This document shows, in pieces, positions 32,730 through 40,111 of a DNA stretch of 64,000 bases (within the stretch, counting starts at the first letter, position 1; each line of letters starts with the position of its first letter). The DNA lies in assembly GCA_900113995.1 (NCBI GenBank), contig FORK01000001.1:93394-157393 (forward strand), in the 5' to 3' direction. The notes under the pieces were generated by a model. The model saw only the letters and a program-made list of their open reading frames with translations, made no database searches and was not told where the DNA came from. The stretch is from Ruminococcaceae bacterium D5 (lineage in GTDB: Bacteria > Bacillota > Clostridia > Oscillospirales > Ruminococcaceae). The translations under genes were made by a program, and so were the position numbers.

Positions 32730-33473
32730 ATGGCAGTCAAACGCGTTTTTGCCGGTTACTATAAACGATACGACGGCAAGCGGATCTACGTTGTCCGCGT
32801 GGTAAAAGATATCGATACCGGCGAGGCTGTTGTGATCTGCAAGGATGCCAGTTTCATCCGGGAAGGCAATGAGGAATACTACACCATTCGCCTGGAGTCC
32901 TTCTGTGAGCAGGTGAATGTGGATGGTATTCTTAGAGATAAATACATCCGTCAGACCCGACGTGAGGTCGAACCGGAAATGATCGGAGAAGTAACAGAGG
33001 ACGGCTTTCCGGAACCCAAGCGCAAGCCCTTTGTGTATATCCCTTGCGAACAGGACGAACGCCACATCCGGCGCAGTAAAACGTACTATGAATACGCCAA
33101 GGACATCTGTGAAAACTACCGGATGGATCTGCGGCGGTACAAGCTGATCCGGGAGCGCAAGCAGTACATCGGTGTATCAGGCCGTGAAGCTTATCAAGCC
33201 ATGTGCGAGGACCTTGCCTTTGCTCAGCAATCCCTCAAAACCGTGCTCAATGATTACGCCGATCTGTTTCGGAAACGCTTTTCCGAGGGGCTGTCCATCC
33301 GCAAAACGGCTGAGGCCATGCACATGAATCGCGGCGCAATCGAGCGTCGGCAGATTGCACTCTATCGGGCGTTTGCTCAGCTTTTGCTGCAGCGGGACGA
33401 GGCAGACGGCGTCTGCCGGTTGATGCAGAAAACTGAATACGATCAAAGGGACATGGAGGATTTGCTCGAATAA
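32730..33473 (+). CDS. HTH protein with DUF1653-like N-terminus
   Basis: 247 residues. The first 35 (VFAGYYKRYDGKRIYVVRVV, DTGEAVVI) resemble the small DUF1653 fold, though the match is loose. The C-terminal third looks like a sigma/HTH module: LSIRKTAEAMHMNRGAIERR then QIALYRAFAQLLL. GGAGGAG seven bases upstream sets the ATG at 32730. It stands alone between a divergent promoter region and a strong terminator. It could be a regulator of the element, but no target is visible. Not recognised as a named family. Confidence 0.6.
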   Translation: MAVKRVFAGYYKRYDGKRIYVVRVVKDIDTGEAVVICKDASFIREGNEEYYTIRLESFCEQVNVDGILRDKYIRQTRREVEPEMIGEVTEDGFPEPKRKPFVYIPCEQDERHIRRSKTYYEYAKDICENYRMDLRRYKLIRERKQYIGVSGREAYQAMCEDLAFAQQSLKTVLNDYADLFRKRFSEGLSIRKTAEAMHMNRGAIERRQIALYRAFAQLLLQRDEADGVCRLMQKTEYDQRDMEDLLE

Positions 33474-33481
33474 TTGATGCA

Positions 33482-33522
33482 AAAAAGAAGCGTTTGTCGT
33501 AGTGGCAAGCGCTTCTTTTTTG
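33482..33522. terminator. Strong terminator
   Basis: AAAAAAGAAGCG pairs with CGCTTCTTTTTT; A- and T-runs on either side allow use in both directions. It starts about 10 bases after the stop of the preceding gene. Confidence 0.8.
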
Positions 33523-33808
33523 TCCTTGTTATGACAGAACCGTGACGCGCCGCATCATTTTGTCCGTTGAATAGTGAGAGGACCTTTTGGAGCGAGAGTG
33601 CAGGAGGAGGCCTCCATCCTCAAAACTTTTTTCGGACAAAACCGGAAAATGTGTCCGTTGGTTATATAGAGGACCTTCTGTACGTCCGGAATTTTTTCAA
33701 GCCACCTGACAAACGGTCAAAAATTGTCCGTGGGATGGTGAAAGGGAAACCAATCCATCCAAACCCGCCCTTCAAACAGAGATTTTCAAAATCGAAAGGA
33801 GAACCACT
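33523..33808. repeat. Three spaced GTCCGT...AGGACC-type repeats (possible oriT or regulatory region)
   Basis: A 25-base motif starts at 33562 (GTCCGTTGAATAGTGAGAGG...) and again at 33653 with the same GTCCGTTG and AGAGGACCTT ends. A weaker third copy starts at 33726. Spacings are 91 and 73 bases. The stretch lies just before mobilisation and replication-type genes, so it could be an origin of transfer or a protein-binding array. No gene is present here. Confidence 0.5.
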
Positions 33809-34069
33809 ATGATCACTTACTACAACCACACCCACATGACCGCTGTACCCACCCGCCTCCTGCTGGATACGAACCTCTCCGCAGAAGCCAAGCTCACCGG
33901 CGCGCTCTTGTATACCTTCGAGGACGGCGGTCTGAGTGCTCAGGAACTTGCAAATGCTCTGACCCTTCCGCCCGAAAAAGTTGCTCCGGTTTTTGCTGAA
34001 CTCACCGGCAACGGCTATCTGGAAATTCTGGAAGAAAACGGTGCCTTCGGGCTGCACCTGAAGGGGTGA
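33809..34069 (+). CDS. Small winged-helix-like protein of a mobilisable element
   Basis: 86 residues with a winged-helix-like core (LSAEAKLTGALLYTFEDGG, LSAQELANALTLPPEKVAPV, LTGNGYLEILEENG), resembling replication-initiator or helper proteins of Tn1549-type elements. A run of GAAAGGAG ends six bases before the ATG. Its stop is five bases before the MobC start, so the two are coupled. A role in replication or transfer control is inferred. Confidence 0.6.
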   Translation: MITYYNHTHMTAVPTRLLLDTNLSAEAKLTGALLYTFEDGGLSAQELANALTLPPEKVAPVFAELTGNGYLEILEENGAFGLHLKG

Positions 34070-34074
34070 TTCTC

Positions 34075-34404
34075 ATGCCGGATCGCACACGACCCATCCG
34101 CAAGGAAATCTGCCTGAATGAACAGGAGCTGAGCCTGATCCAGCACAAAATGCGCCAACTGGGCACCCACAACTTCGGCGCATACGCCCGCAAGATGCTG
34201 ATCGACGGGTACATCATCAAGGTCGATTACACCGAGCAAAAGAAGCTGGCTGCCACCGTCAGCAGAGTCGCCTCGAACATCAACCAGATTTGCCGCCGCA
34301 TCAACAGCACCGGGCGCTGCTATGAGGACGACGTTGCCGAGCTGAAAGCGCGGCAGGCCGAGATCTGGGAGCTGCTAAAAGCACAGCAAAAGGACGAGCT
34401 TTGA
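34075..34404 (+). CDS. mobC: MobC-like relaxosome accessory protein
   Basis: 109 residues matching plasmid mobilisation MobC: KEICLNEQELSLIQHKMRQL, GAYARKMLIDGYI, VASNINQICRRINSTGRCYE and a helical tail. MobC helps the relaxase open DNA at oriT. The ATG at 34075 has AAGGGGTG upstream. A relaxase gene normally follows; here the next 230 bases hold no gene, and a replication-protein fragment comes next. MobC without a relaxase points to a decayed mobilisable element, or one that borrows a relaxase in trans. Confidence 0.85.
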   Translation: MPDRTRPIRKEICLNEQELSLIQHKMRQLGTHNFGAYARKMLIDGYIIKVDYTEQKKLAATVSRVASNINQICRRINSTGRCYEDDVAELKARQAEIWELLKAQQKDEL

Positions 34405-34633
34405 CCACAACGGGATTTTCCATGTGTGGGTTTTCCGTCACCGGTTTTCCGGACGGTGGACAAGCTGACGCTCCGGAGCGTTCCGCAACCGGATTTCAGG
34501 ACGACGGTTTTCGTGCCCTCCATCGGGGCTGAAATTCATCCTCTAACTAATTAAGAAATAAATCAAGATACAAGAGAATCAATCTATCAATCCAATCAAT
34601 ACACCTGATGGGATGGATGGGATAGGAGGTCAG

Positions 34634-35020
34634 ATGAAAACTTTTTGCAAGCTCACAACGCAGAGCCCAGCGGCGTCCTATGTACCGCTGCCGAGGTTTC
34701 TTCTCCAAGACGAAGCCCTGCGGGACATCAGCAACGACGCAAAAGTGCTCTACGCGCTGCTGTTGGACAGAGCAAGCATTTCCCGGCAGAACGGCTACGT
34801 CGAGCCGGATGGCACCATCCGGCTGTACTTCACCTTGGAGCAAGCACAGACGAAGCTCCACCGCAGCCGCCAGAGCGCCACGCGGATCTTCCGGGAGCTG
34901 GAGTACAGTGGTTTGATTGTTCGGCGCAAGCAGGGCTTGGGCAAGCCCGCCCTCATCACGCTGAACTACCCGTCAGATGCAAAGTTCATCGCAAAGGAGG
35001 GCGAAGATGCACAAGCTTGA
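34634..35020 (+). CDS. Replication initiator RepA N-terminal-type protein, probably truncated
   Basis: 128 residues: FCKLTTQSPAASYVPLPRFL, then DISNDAKVLYALLLDRASIS, a FTLEQAQTKLHRSRQSATRI winged-helix recognition helix and LIVRRKQGLGKPALITLN. This is the RepA_N/replication initiator A domain of Firmicute plasmids and Tn1549-like elements. Full-length versions carry a further C-terminal domain, absent here. GGAGGT five bases upstream sets the ATG at 34634. It overlaps the next gene by 14 bases. It may now only bind DNA. Confidence 0.75.
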   Translation: MKTFCKLTTQSPAASYVPLPRFLLQDEALRDISNDAKVLYALLLDRASISRQNGYVEPDGTIRLYFTLEQAQTKLHRSRQSATRIFRELEYSGLIVRRKQGLGKPALITLNYPSDAKFIAKEGEDAQA

Positions 35021-35408
35021 CCCCATCGAGCGGCTGCCGGACGGCACGCTCTTTCGCTTGACACCGGGGCAGCTCCGCAGCGTGCGCGGTCTTGCAAAGC
35101 GCTGCTGCAACTTCTTGGATGGCGACTGCCTGCTGCTGGACAGTGTTTGCCCGCAGTACATCTCCCGCAGCCTGATCTGCCGGTGGTTCCGCCGCGCCGT
35201 GCTGCCCCAGCAGCCAAAGCTGGAGCAAACCATCCTCAGCCCGAAAAAACTCCGCCGCTGCGAAGTCTGCGGCACGGGCATCCTCGTCCGCTCCGGCAGG
35301 ACAAAATACTGCCCCGCCTGCGCCAAGGAGGTTCACCGCCAGCAGAAGGCAAAATCCGCCCGTAAACGGCGCACGGGCGTAGACAATTTGGGGGCGAAAA
35401 GCCCTTGA
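35007..35408 (+). CDS. Cysteine-rich VLP-domain protein
   Basis: 133 residues with two Cys-rich parts: RGLAKRCCNFLDGDCLLLD followed by CPQYISRSLICRWFRRAVLP, then a zinc-ribbon-like CEVCGTGI...CPACAKEVHR. This is the Cys_rich_VLP type found beside RepA and mobilisation genes in Tn1549-like elements. AAAGGAGG upstream gives the ATG at 35007, inside the end of repA. A short frame downstream (35405-35494, TTG start) may be its diverged neighbour but is not supported well enough to call. Function unknown. Confidence 0.75.
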   Translation: MHKLDPIERLPDGTLFRLTPGQLRSVRGLAKRCCNFLDGDCLLLDSVCPQYISRSLICRWFRRAVLPQQPKLEQTILSPKKLRRCEVCGTGILVRSGRTKYCPACAKEVHRQQKAKSARKRRTGVDNLGAKSP

Positions 35409-35550
35409 ACTGCAAGCATTCCCGCACCGCCAAAGCCGCGTGGCAATACGATTTCCCTCGCGGCCGCGAAATCGAGTTCTATCTGTCTACATAAGCGCCG
35501 GAACACACGCATAGATTGAAGCAGAAAATGCTCTGGAAAGGAGGGCAGCC

Positions 35551-35727
35551 ATGGAAGTATTTCTGATCTTCCCGAAATCAAAGCAGGCGCAGCAGGAGCT
35601 TGGGCAGGAGCTGGCGAAGTTCCAGTCCGAGCAGGCGCTGAAATCCATCCAAAAGCTGCCCTGCTCCACGGAGCAGAAGCTGGAACTGGTGGACGCAGCC
35701 GTGAAGCATCTGAAAGCGCAGCAATAA
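35551..35727 (+). CDS. Small helical protein
   Basis: 58 residues (MEVFLIFPKSKQAQQELGQE ... VDAAVKHLKAQQ), predicted helical and charged. AAAGGAGGG seven bases upstream is a strong ribosome binding site, and a clear terminator follows nine bases after the stop. It is not recognised and is probably an accessory gene of the mobilisable module. Confidence 0.6.
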   Translation: MEVFLIFPKSKQAQQELGQELAKFQSEQALKSIQKLPCSTEQKLELVDAAVKHLKAQQ

Positions 35728-35735
35728 TACATAGC

Positions 35736-35776
35736 AAACGAGCAGGCCAGCCTCAACAGCCGGTCTGCTCGTTTTT
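35736..35776 (+). terminator. Terminator of the mobilisation gene group
   Basis: AAACGAGCAG (35736-35745) pairs with CTGCTCGTTT (35765-35774), extended by inner GCC/GGT pairing, with TTTTT following. Confidence 0.8.
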
Positions 35777-35856
35777 CATATGTTTCTCGCTGAATTTGGC
35801 CCCACAAGGTTCATGTGGAGCTGCGCGATGGCTTCAACCTCCCGCTGAGCGCATGG

Positions 35857-36060
35857 TCAGTCACGCTGATAGATTGCCTCCAACCGTTTTCTGGATTCCT
35901 CCAACGTGTAGGCAGGTGCGCGGGAAAGCCGAGCGGTCTCTGCTGCCTCCAGCTTTGCGCGCAGCTTCAAGGTTTCCTCACGCTGTTCGGCTTTTTCATT
36001 CGCCAGATCAGAGATCATGCTGTAGTCGTTACACAGTGCAGTCGAAGATTTAATAATCAT
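35857..36060 (-). pseudogene. Phd/YefM-type antitoxin with internal deletion
   Basis: 67 codons. The start (MIIKSSTALCNDYSMISDLA) and the end (LKLRAKLEAAETARLS, YTLEESRKRLEAIY) match Phd/YefM-family antitoxins of Clostridia, with AGGAGA before the ATG at 36060. The conserved middle block of the family (usually reading like PIYITKNGEGDLVVMSIEAF) is absent, so about 20-22 residues were lost in frame. No RelE/ParE-type toxin gene follows. The deletion removes part of the DNA-binding core, so the product is probably inactive or altered. The comparison is from memory of the family. Confidence 0.65.
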
Positions 36061-36103
36061 GGGTCTGTATCTCCTGAATGATTCTGTAATAATTCTATCG
36101 GAA

Positions 36104-36682
36104 TTATTTACGGCTTTCAAGACTCTGTTTGAAATACTTCTCCCATGTGGATTTGAAAATCTGCTTGCGGTTTTGCTCCCAATGCTTGAGATTTCCAAGA
36201 CTGACGCCCAGCTTGTCCGCATATTGTTTTTGCGTCAGCCCCAGTTTCATTCGGATTGCCTTGATCTGGTTGCCCTGACCATTCCTCAGAAATAGATTGT
36301 AGTCATCCAGAAGCGTATCGACCGGCACTTCAAAAAGCTGCGCGATTTTCTCCATGTGCTCTAGCGGATAGAGGTCTTTTCCGTATTCTTCATAGTGGAC
36401 ATAGGTGCTCCGGTCGATACCGGCGTAGTCCGCTACATCTCTTTGCCGCAGCCCTCTCTGGTATCGGAGCCAGCGGAGCTTGTCCGCTGTTTCGGTGATT
36501 TCTGAGAAATCTGAAAATTGCAAATTGAACTTTTCCGCGTCCTGAAACTTGTGCGGCAGCACCACTGGAAATTGCAAGATTTGGAGCGGGGCTACTTTTA
36601 CTGTACCTGATACATTGGAAATCAGAATATAGCAGCGGACTCCCACTCTCGCCAGCAGGCGCCATTTTGCCTCAAAAGACAC
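36104..36682 (-). CDS. Protein with two helix-turn-helix domains next to the sigK 5' half
   Basis: Up to 192 residues. First HTH about 65-125 (LRWLRYQRGLRQRDVADYAG, RSTYVHYEEYGKDLYPLEHM), second at the C-terminus (IKAIRMKLGLTQKQYADKLG, SLGNLKHWEQNRKQ). It is probably a regulator of the element. The start is unclear: GTG 36682 has only a weak GAGG upstream. The same frame is open back through the sigK breakpoint, so in an excised circle it would be continuous with the recombinase frame. In the chromosome it overlaps the tail of the broken sigK frame by 61 bases. Confidence 0.65.
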   Translation of the reverse strand: MSFEAKWRLLARVGVRCYILISNVSGTVKVAPLQILQFPVVLPHKFQDAEKFNLQFSDFSEITETADKLRWLRYQRGLRQRDVADYAGIDRSTYVHYEEYGKDLYPLEHMEKIAQLFEVPVDTLLDDYNLFLRNGQGNQIKAIRMKLGLTQKQYADKLGVSLGNLKHWEQNRKQIFKSTWEKYFKQSLESRK

Positions 36683-37071
36683 CCGTTCCGCCGCCTCAAC
36701 CGCCGTTTGTTCCGCTGTGATAGTATTGCATTCTCAATGCATCTGGAAGCATAGGTTGCAAACCGCGTTCCCTTTTCATAATCAAAGGTTGCAGCGGCCT
36801 TAATCAGGCCAATGGTTCCAATTGAAATCAAATCATCCTGATCCTTCATGTTGGAATAATACTTCTTGATAATGTGAACAACCAGGCGCAGATTGTGCTC
36901 AATCAGCTCATTTTTAGCATCAGGATCTCCGGCACGGATTTTTTCCAGACACTCCCGTTCCCGCCTCGCCGAAAGCGGCTTGGGAAACGAGTGCCCGCTC
37001 CCGACATGGAGAACGAAAAAAAGGCGCAGCAGCTGCGGCAGTCCCAGCAGCAGCGTTTCCATCAGCATCAT
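36622..37071 (-). CDS. sigK: sigK, 5' half (pro-sequence, regions 1.2-2), interrupted by the skin-like element
   Basis: Residues 1-114 are the N-terminal half of SigK: a hydrophobic pro-sequence (MMLMETLLLGLPQLL), SFPKPLSARRERECLEKI, then LIEHNLRLVVHIIKKYYSNM, DLISIGTIGLIKAAATFD and GTRFATYASRCIEN of region 2. At base 36733 the true gene stops; the frame runs on into the element for about 35 foreign residues to a stop at 36622. Pro-SigK normally needs proteolytic removal of the hydrophobic leader. The ribosome binding site is AGGGGG, favouring the second or third ATG slightly over the first. The integrated state cannot give an active sigma factor. Confidence 0.93.
   Translation of the reverse strand: MMLMETLLLGLPQLLRLFFVLHVGSGHSFPKPLSARRERECLEKIRAGDPDAKNELIEHNLRLVVHIIKKYYSNMKDQDDLISIGTIGLIKAAATFDYEKGTRFATYASRCIENAILSQRNKRRLRRRNGCLLRQNGACWREWESAAIF
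36729..36733. other. Attachment core at the sigK 5' half (GAATG on minus strand)
   Basis: Counterpart of 10663-10667. Left context on the minus strand is ATTGA-GAATG, right context CAATACTATC, which is element DNA. Confidence 0.8.
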
Positions 37072-37430
37072 GCGACCCCCTTATCCCTTTTCGTTTATTT
37101 CTATGTGGGAGTGCCTGTCTGTTAAATGTTGTCCGGGGAATCGGCCCGTCAAAGTTTTATGCGCACATAAGCCGCACACAGGCAGAAGGTATTGCGTGAT
37201 TCCGGGAATCCCTTTTGAGCGCAGCGCCGCCATGCGTCCCCGTCTCGGAAAGAGACTGTCGAAACAAAACCCGGGTACGTGGCAAGAGTCTCTATGCGTC
37301 CCCGCCTGAGAAAAGCCTCATTCGGGAACGAAGTCATGCTTTTGTTTTTTACATAAATTTGTCCCCTGGTTTCTTTGTCCGCTTTGCCGGAGCGGTTCAA
37401 CCGGCAGATGTCCCGCCGCTCAAAAACCGG
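37072..37430. other. Intergenic region upstream of sigK
   Basis: No credible gene or known riboswitch. It should contain the sigK promoter on the minus strand; ACATTT and CATAGAAA near 37100-37125 recall sigma-E boxes, but the spacing is wrong, so I do not call it. Two GGGGACGCAT stretches occur on the minus strand, around 37230 and 37300. Confidence 0.4.
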
Positions 37431-38195
37431 CTATCCATCGTGTCTCGGGGAAAAGCTGTAAAAAACGCCCTCCGGTGAGGAAATTCTGCATACCTCGACC
37501 CCAAAGCAGTCCCGCAGGCAGGGATACACCTCGTCAGGCGGGCCCTCGGCCTTCACCCTGCCGCCGTCCATCACAACCACCCGATCGGCGTAGCGCAGCA
37601 CCAGTTCAAGGTCATGCAGCACCAACACCACCGCTTTGCCCATTCCTGCCAGTCCGCGGGCGAGATTCATCACCTCGAAGCGGCTTCCGATATCCAAATA
37701 AGTCGTCGGCTCATCCATCAGGATTGTCCGAGTATCCTGCGCCAGCGCCATCGCGAGATAAACCCGCTGCCGCTGTCCGCCCGACAGCTCCTGCATATTA
37801 CGGGAGGCAAAATCTGCCGCGCCTGTCCATTCCAGCGCCCGGCGGGTGATCTCGTCATCCTCCCGGCGGTAGCGGCGGGGATAGGAGAGATGGGCAAACC
37901 TCCCATGCAGCGCCAGCCGCCCCGCCGAAATCGCCGGAACATTGCGGCTCTGCGGAAGATAGGCCACCCGCTGTGCCGTCTGAATGGGTGTCAGGCTGCA
38001 CAGATCGGCACCGTCGAGCAGCACTGTGCCCGAGGAAAGCGGATGTAGCCCCGTGATGCTTCTGAGCAGGGTGCTTTTGCCGCATCCGTTGGGGCCGATA
38101 ATCCCATACACCTGCCCCGGCACAAAGGTGAGGCTGATCCGGTGCAGAATCTCCCTGCCGCCGTAGCCCGCACAGAGTTCCCGCAGTTCAATCAT
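37431..38195 (-). CDS. ABC importer ATPase, FecE/BtuD type
   Basis: 254 residues: Walker A IIGPNGCGKSTLL near 34-46, QSRNVP Q-loop, signature LSGGQRQRVYLAMALA, Walker B TILMDEP and the switch His in VLVLHD. This type powers uptake of iron-siderophores, haem or cobalamin. Its start overlaps the permease stop by eight bases. It is last of the five-gene sirC - cobA/hemD - binding protein - permease - ATPase operon. No terminator is obvious downstream. Confidence 0.9.
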   Translation of the reverse strand: MIELRELCAGYGGREILHRISLTFVPGQVYGIIGPNGCGKSTLLRSITGLHPLSSGTVLLDGADLCSLTPIQTAQRVAYLPQSRNVPAISAGRLALHGRFAHLSYPRRYRREDDEITRRALEWTGAADFASRNMQELSGGQRQRVYLAMALAQDTRTILMDEPTTYLDIGSRFEVMNLARGLAGMGKAVVLVLHDLELVLRYADRVVVMDGGRVKAEGPPDEVYPCLRDCFGVEVCRISSPEGVFYSFSPRHDG

Positions 38196-39180
38196 GGAGC
38201 CTGCCCCCTCTCTGCCGGACCAGCAACATCAGAAAAAAGGGTCCGCCGATCAGCGACAGCAGGATTCCTACCGGCAGCTCATAGGGCGCAAAAAGCAGGC
38301 GCGCCGCGAGGTCGCAGAGGGTTACCAGCGCCGCCCCGCTCAAAGCGCACATCGGCAGCAGAATGCCGTTCCCGCTCCCTACCAGCCGACGGGCCAGATG
38401 GGGGACGATCAGGCCGACGAAGCCAAGCTGTCCCGCGAAGCTGACCGTAGCCCCGGCCAGCACTGCCGCGATTCCGAGCAGCAGGAACTGCATCCGCCTG
38501 ACCGAAAGACCGAGTCCGTGGGCAGTATCCTCCCCCAGCGCCAGCAGGTCAAGCTCGTTGGCGAGGGTGAAGGAGAGCGCAACCCCCATGAGAATCAGCA
38601 GCGCGGCGGGCCAGAGCCGTCCCGCCGGCACTGCCGAAAAGCCTCCCACACGGAAATCGGCGCTTCCGATCCCGGCATCCGGAAAAAGGGTCACTACTGC
38701 GTCGGTTCCGGCGTTCAGGAACGCATTGACCGCCACCCCCGCGAGGATCACCGTCATCCGAGAGGCGCCGATCCGCCGTGCGATCCCCAGCACCAGCAGT
38801 ACAGCCGCCATCGCGCCGAGAAAGGCCGCACCCGAGAGCCCCCGGCCCATCGTCGGCAGGAAGGCGCAGCAAAGCCCCACCATCAGCCCCGCGCCCGCAT
38901 TCACCCCGATGATGTTGGGGGAAGCCAGCGGATTCGCAAGCACCGATTGGATGATCGCGCCGGATACCGCCAGCGCCGCGCCCGCCGCGAGGCAGGCTGC
39001 TGTTCTGGGAAGCCGGACATAGCGCACAATCCCCGCGGCCGGGGTTTGGCCGCCGTTGAAAAGGGCGGCCAAAAGCTCAGCCGGAGAAATTTTCGCCGCG
39101 CCCAGGCAGACGCTGAGCAGCGCGGCGGCAAGGCAGGCCAGCCCGGCCAAAGCCAGCGCCGGACGCTTATCGGTTCCCAT
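38188..39180 (-). CDS. FecCD/BtuC-family permease
   Basis: 330 residues with about nine or ten membrane spans. Family stretches: RLPRTAACLAAGAALAVSGA, NPLASPNIIGVNAGAG, a GFVGLIVPHLARRL block near the C-terminus, and LPVGILLSLIGGPFFLMLL at the end. It forms the channel of the importer. I start it at the ATG at 39180 inside the end of the binding-protein gene (14-base overlap), as expected for coupled genes; the ATG at 39204 is possible but lies deeper in the upstream gene. The substrate is a metal chelate or corrinoid. Confidence 0.88.
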   Translation of the reverse strand: MGTDKRPALALAGLACLAAALLSVCLGAAKISPAELLAALFNGGQTPAAGIVRYVRLPRTAACLAAGAALAVSGAIIQSVLANPLASPNIIGVNAGAGLMVGLCCAFLPTMGRGLSGAAFLGAMAAVLLVLGIARRIGASRMTVILAGVAVNAFLNAGTDAVVTLFPDAGIGSADFRVGGFSAVPAGRLWPAALLILMGVALSFTLANELDLLALGEDTAHGLGLSVRRMQFLLLGIAAVLAGATVSFAGQLGFVGLIVPHLARRLVGSGNGILLPMCALSGAALVTLCDLAARLLFAPYELPVGILLSLIGGPFFLMLLVRQRGGRLHD

Positions 39181-40111
39181 ACAGGATGTCACAGAGCATT
39201 TCATAGGCTTCTCCCCAGCGGTTGTTCGGCTTCAGGTTGTAAAGCCGGGGCTCCATCTCATAGACGCGCCCCTCCCGCACAGCGGTCAGGGTGCTCCAGG
39301 CTTTGTTCCCAAAGACCAGCTCGTCCAGATTTTCGTCCACGGCGGCGGAATTGTTCCCCTGTTTCACCACGAAGATCATCTCCGGGTCCCGCTCAATGAT
39401 CGCTTCCAGACTCAGGCTGTCGAGCAGCGTTTGGTCACTGTCCGCAATGTTCACACAGCCGAGGTCCCGAAGCATCTCGCCGAGCACATTGCCCTCGCTT
39501 CCCTTTGCCTTGACGCTTTTGGCCGTCGCGCGCAGGTAGAGCACCTCCGGACCTTCCCCCGGGGGCATCCCGCGTGCGAGCGCCTCGCCGACCTGCCGCT
39601 GCACCTCCAAGCCGTTGGTTTCGTACAGGTCCGCCCGTCCGGTGATCCGGGTGCAGATCTCCAGCATCCGAAGATACTCGTCAAAGACATTTACATCGAA
39701 ATAGGCAGTGGGAATCCCCGCCGCCTCAAAGGTTTCACGCAGCTCGAGGTCGATCTGGGTATTGACGCTGGCAAGGATAAAATCCGGATCAGCGGCAAGC
39801 AGGCGTTCCAGGCTGATTTCGGTCGTCTTGCCCAGATTCACCACCCCGCCGTCCGGACTCAGACCGAATTCGGTCCATGCATCGTTTGCCGCTGCAGCAA
39901 GCTCTCCGCCTGCCAGCAGCCAGACATCCGCAAAGCTGCCGATCAGCGCCGCCGTCCGTTTTGGCCGGCAGAGAACGCTTACCTCGCGCCCGAGGTCGTC
40001 GGCAAAGCTGACCCGTTCCCTCTCCGGCGTACTGGCCGGAGACGCGGGGGCACAGGCCGCCAGAACCGCCGCACAGAACAGCGCCGCCATCCGTCGGAGG
40101 GCGTTTTTCAT
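39167..40111 (-). CDS. Substrate-binding lipoprotein of the iron/corrinoid importer
   Basis: 314 residues. A signal peptide with a lipobox (AALFCAAVLAACAP) points to a lipid-anchored extracytoplasmic protein. The family pattern follows: FADDLGREVSV, RTAALIGSFADVWLLAGG, a TEISLERLLAADPDFIL motif and SLEAIIERDPEMIFVV, all typical of periplasmic-binding-protein type III (FecB/BtuF). AAGGAG in front of ATGATG gives 40111 or 40114. Its start overlaps the stop of the CobA-HemD gene. Being tied to siroheme/corrinoid genes, it may bind cobalamin, a tetrapyrrole or a siderophore. Confidence 0.88.
   Translation of the reverse strand: MKNALRRMAALFCAAVLAACAPASPASTPERERVSFADDLGREVSVLCRPKRTAALIGSFADVWLLAGGELAAAANDAWTEFGLSPDGGVVNLGKTTEISLERLLAADPDFILASVNTQIDLELRETFEAAGIPTAYFDVNVFDEYLRMLEICTRITGRADLYETNGLEVQRQVGEALARGMPPGEGPEVLYLRATAKSVKAKGSEGNVLGEMLRDLGCVNIADSDQTLLDSLSLEAIIERDPEMIFVVKQGNNSAAVDENLDELVFGNKAWSTLTAVREGRVYEMEPRLYNLKPNNRWGEAYEMLCDILYGNR

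Larger units (their letters stand above)
10663..36733. mobile_element. Skin-like sigK-intervening element carrying a defence island
   Basis: About 26.1 kb separates the two halves of sigK. A large serine recombinase lies at the 3'-half end, and a five-base core, GAATG, is shared by both junctions. In Bacillus and Clostridioides such elements are excised in the mother cell during sporulation to rebuild sigK. The cargo here is an AAA ATPase, a three-gene helicase cassette, a four-gene DruE-like cassette, Xre regulators and mobilisation/replication relics. No phage head or tail genes are present, unlike the classical skin prophages. The split gene and junctions are read directly; excision and timing are inferred. 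Confidence 0.9.

Noticed and set aside
33567..33812. 81-codon frame over the GTCCGT repeats
   Set aside because: It merely reads through the repeat region and overlaps the real start at 33809.
37072..37430. Riboswitch or gene upstream of sigK
   Set aside because: Two GGGGACGCAT repeats drew attention, but no known aptamer or coding pattern emerged.
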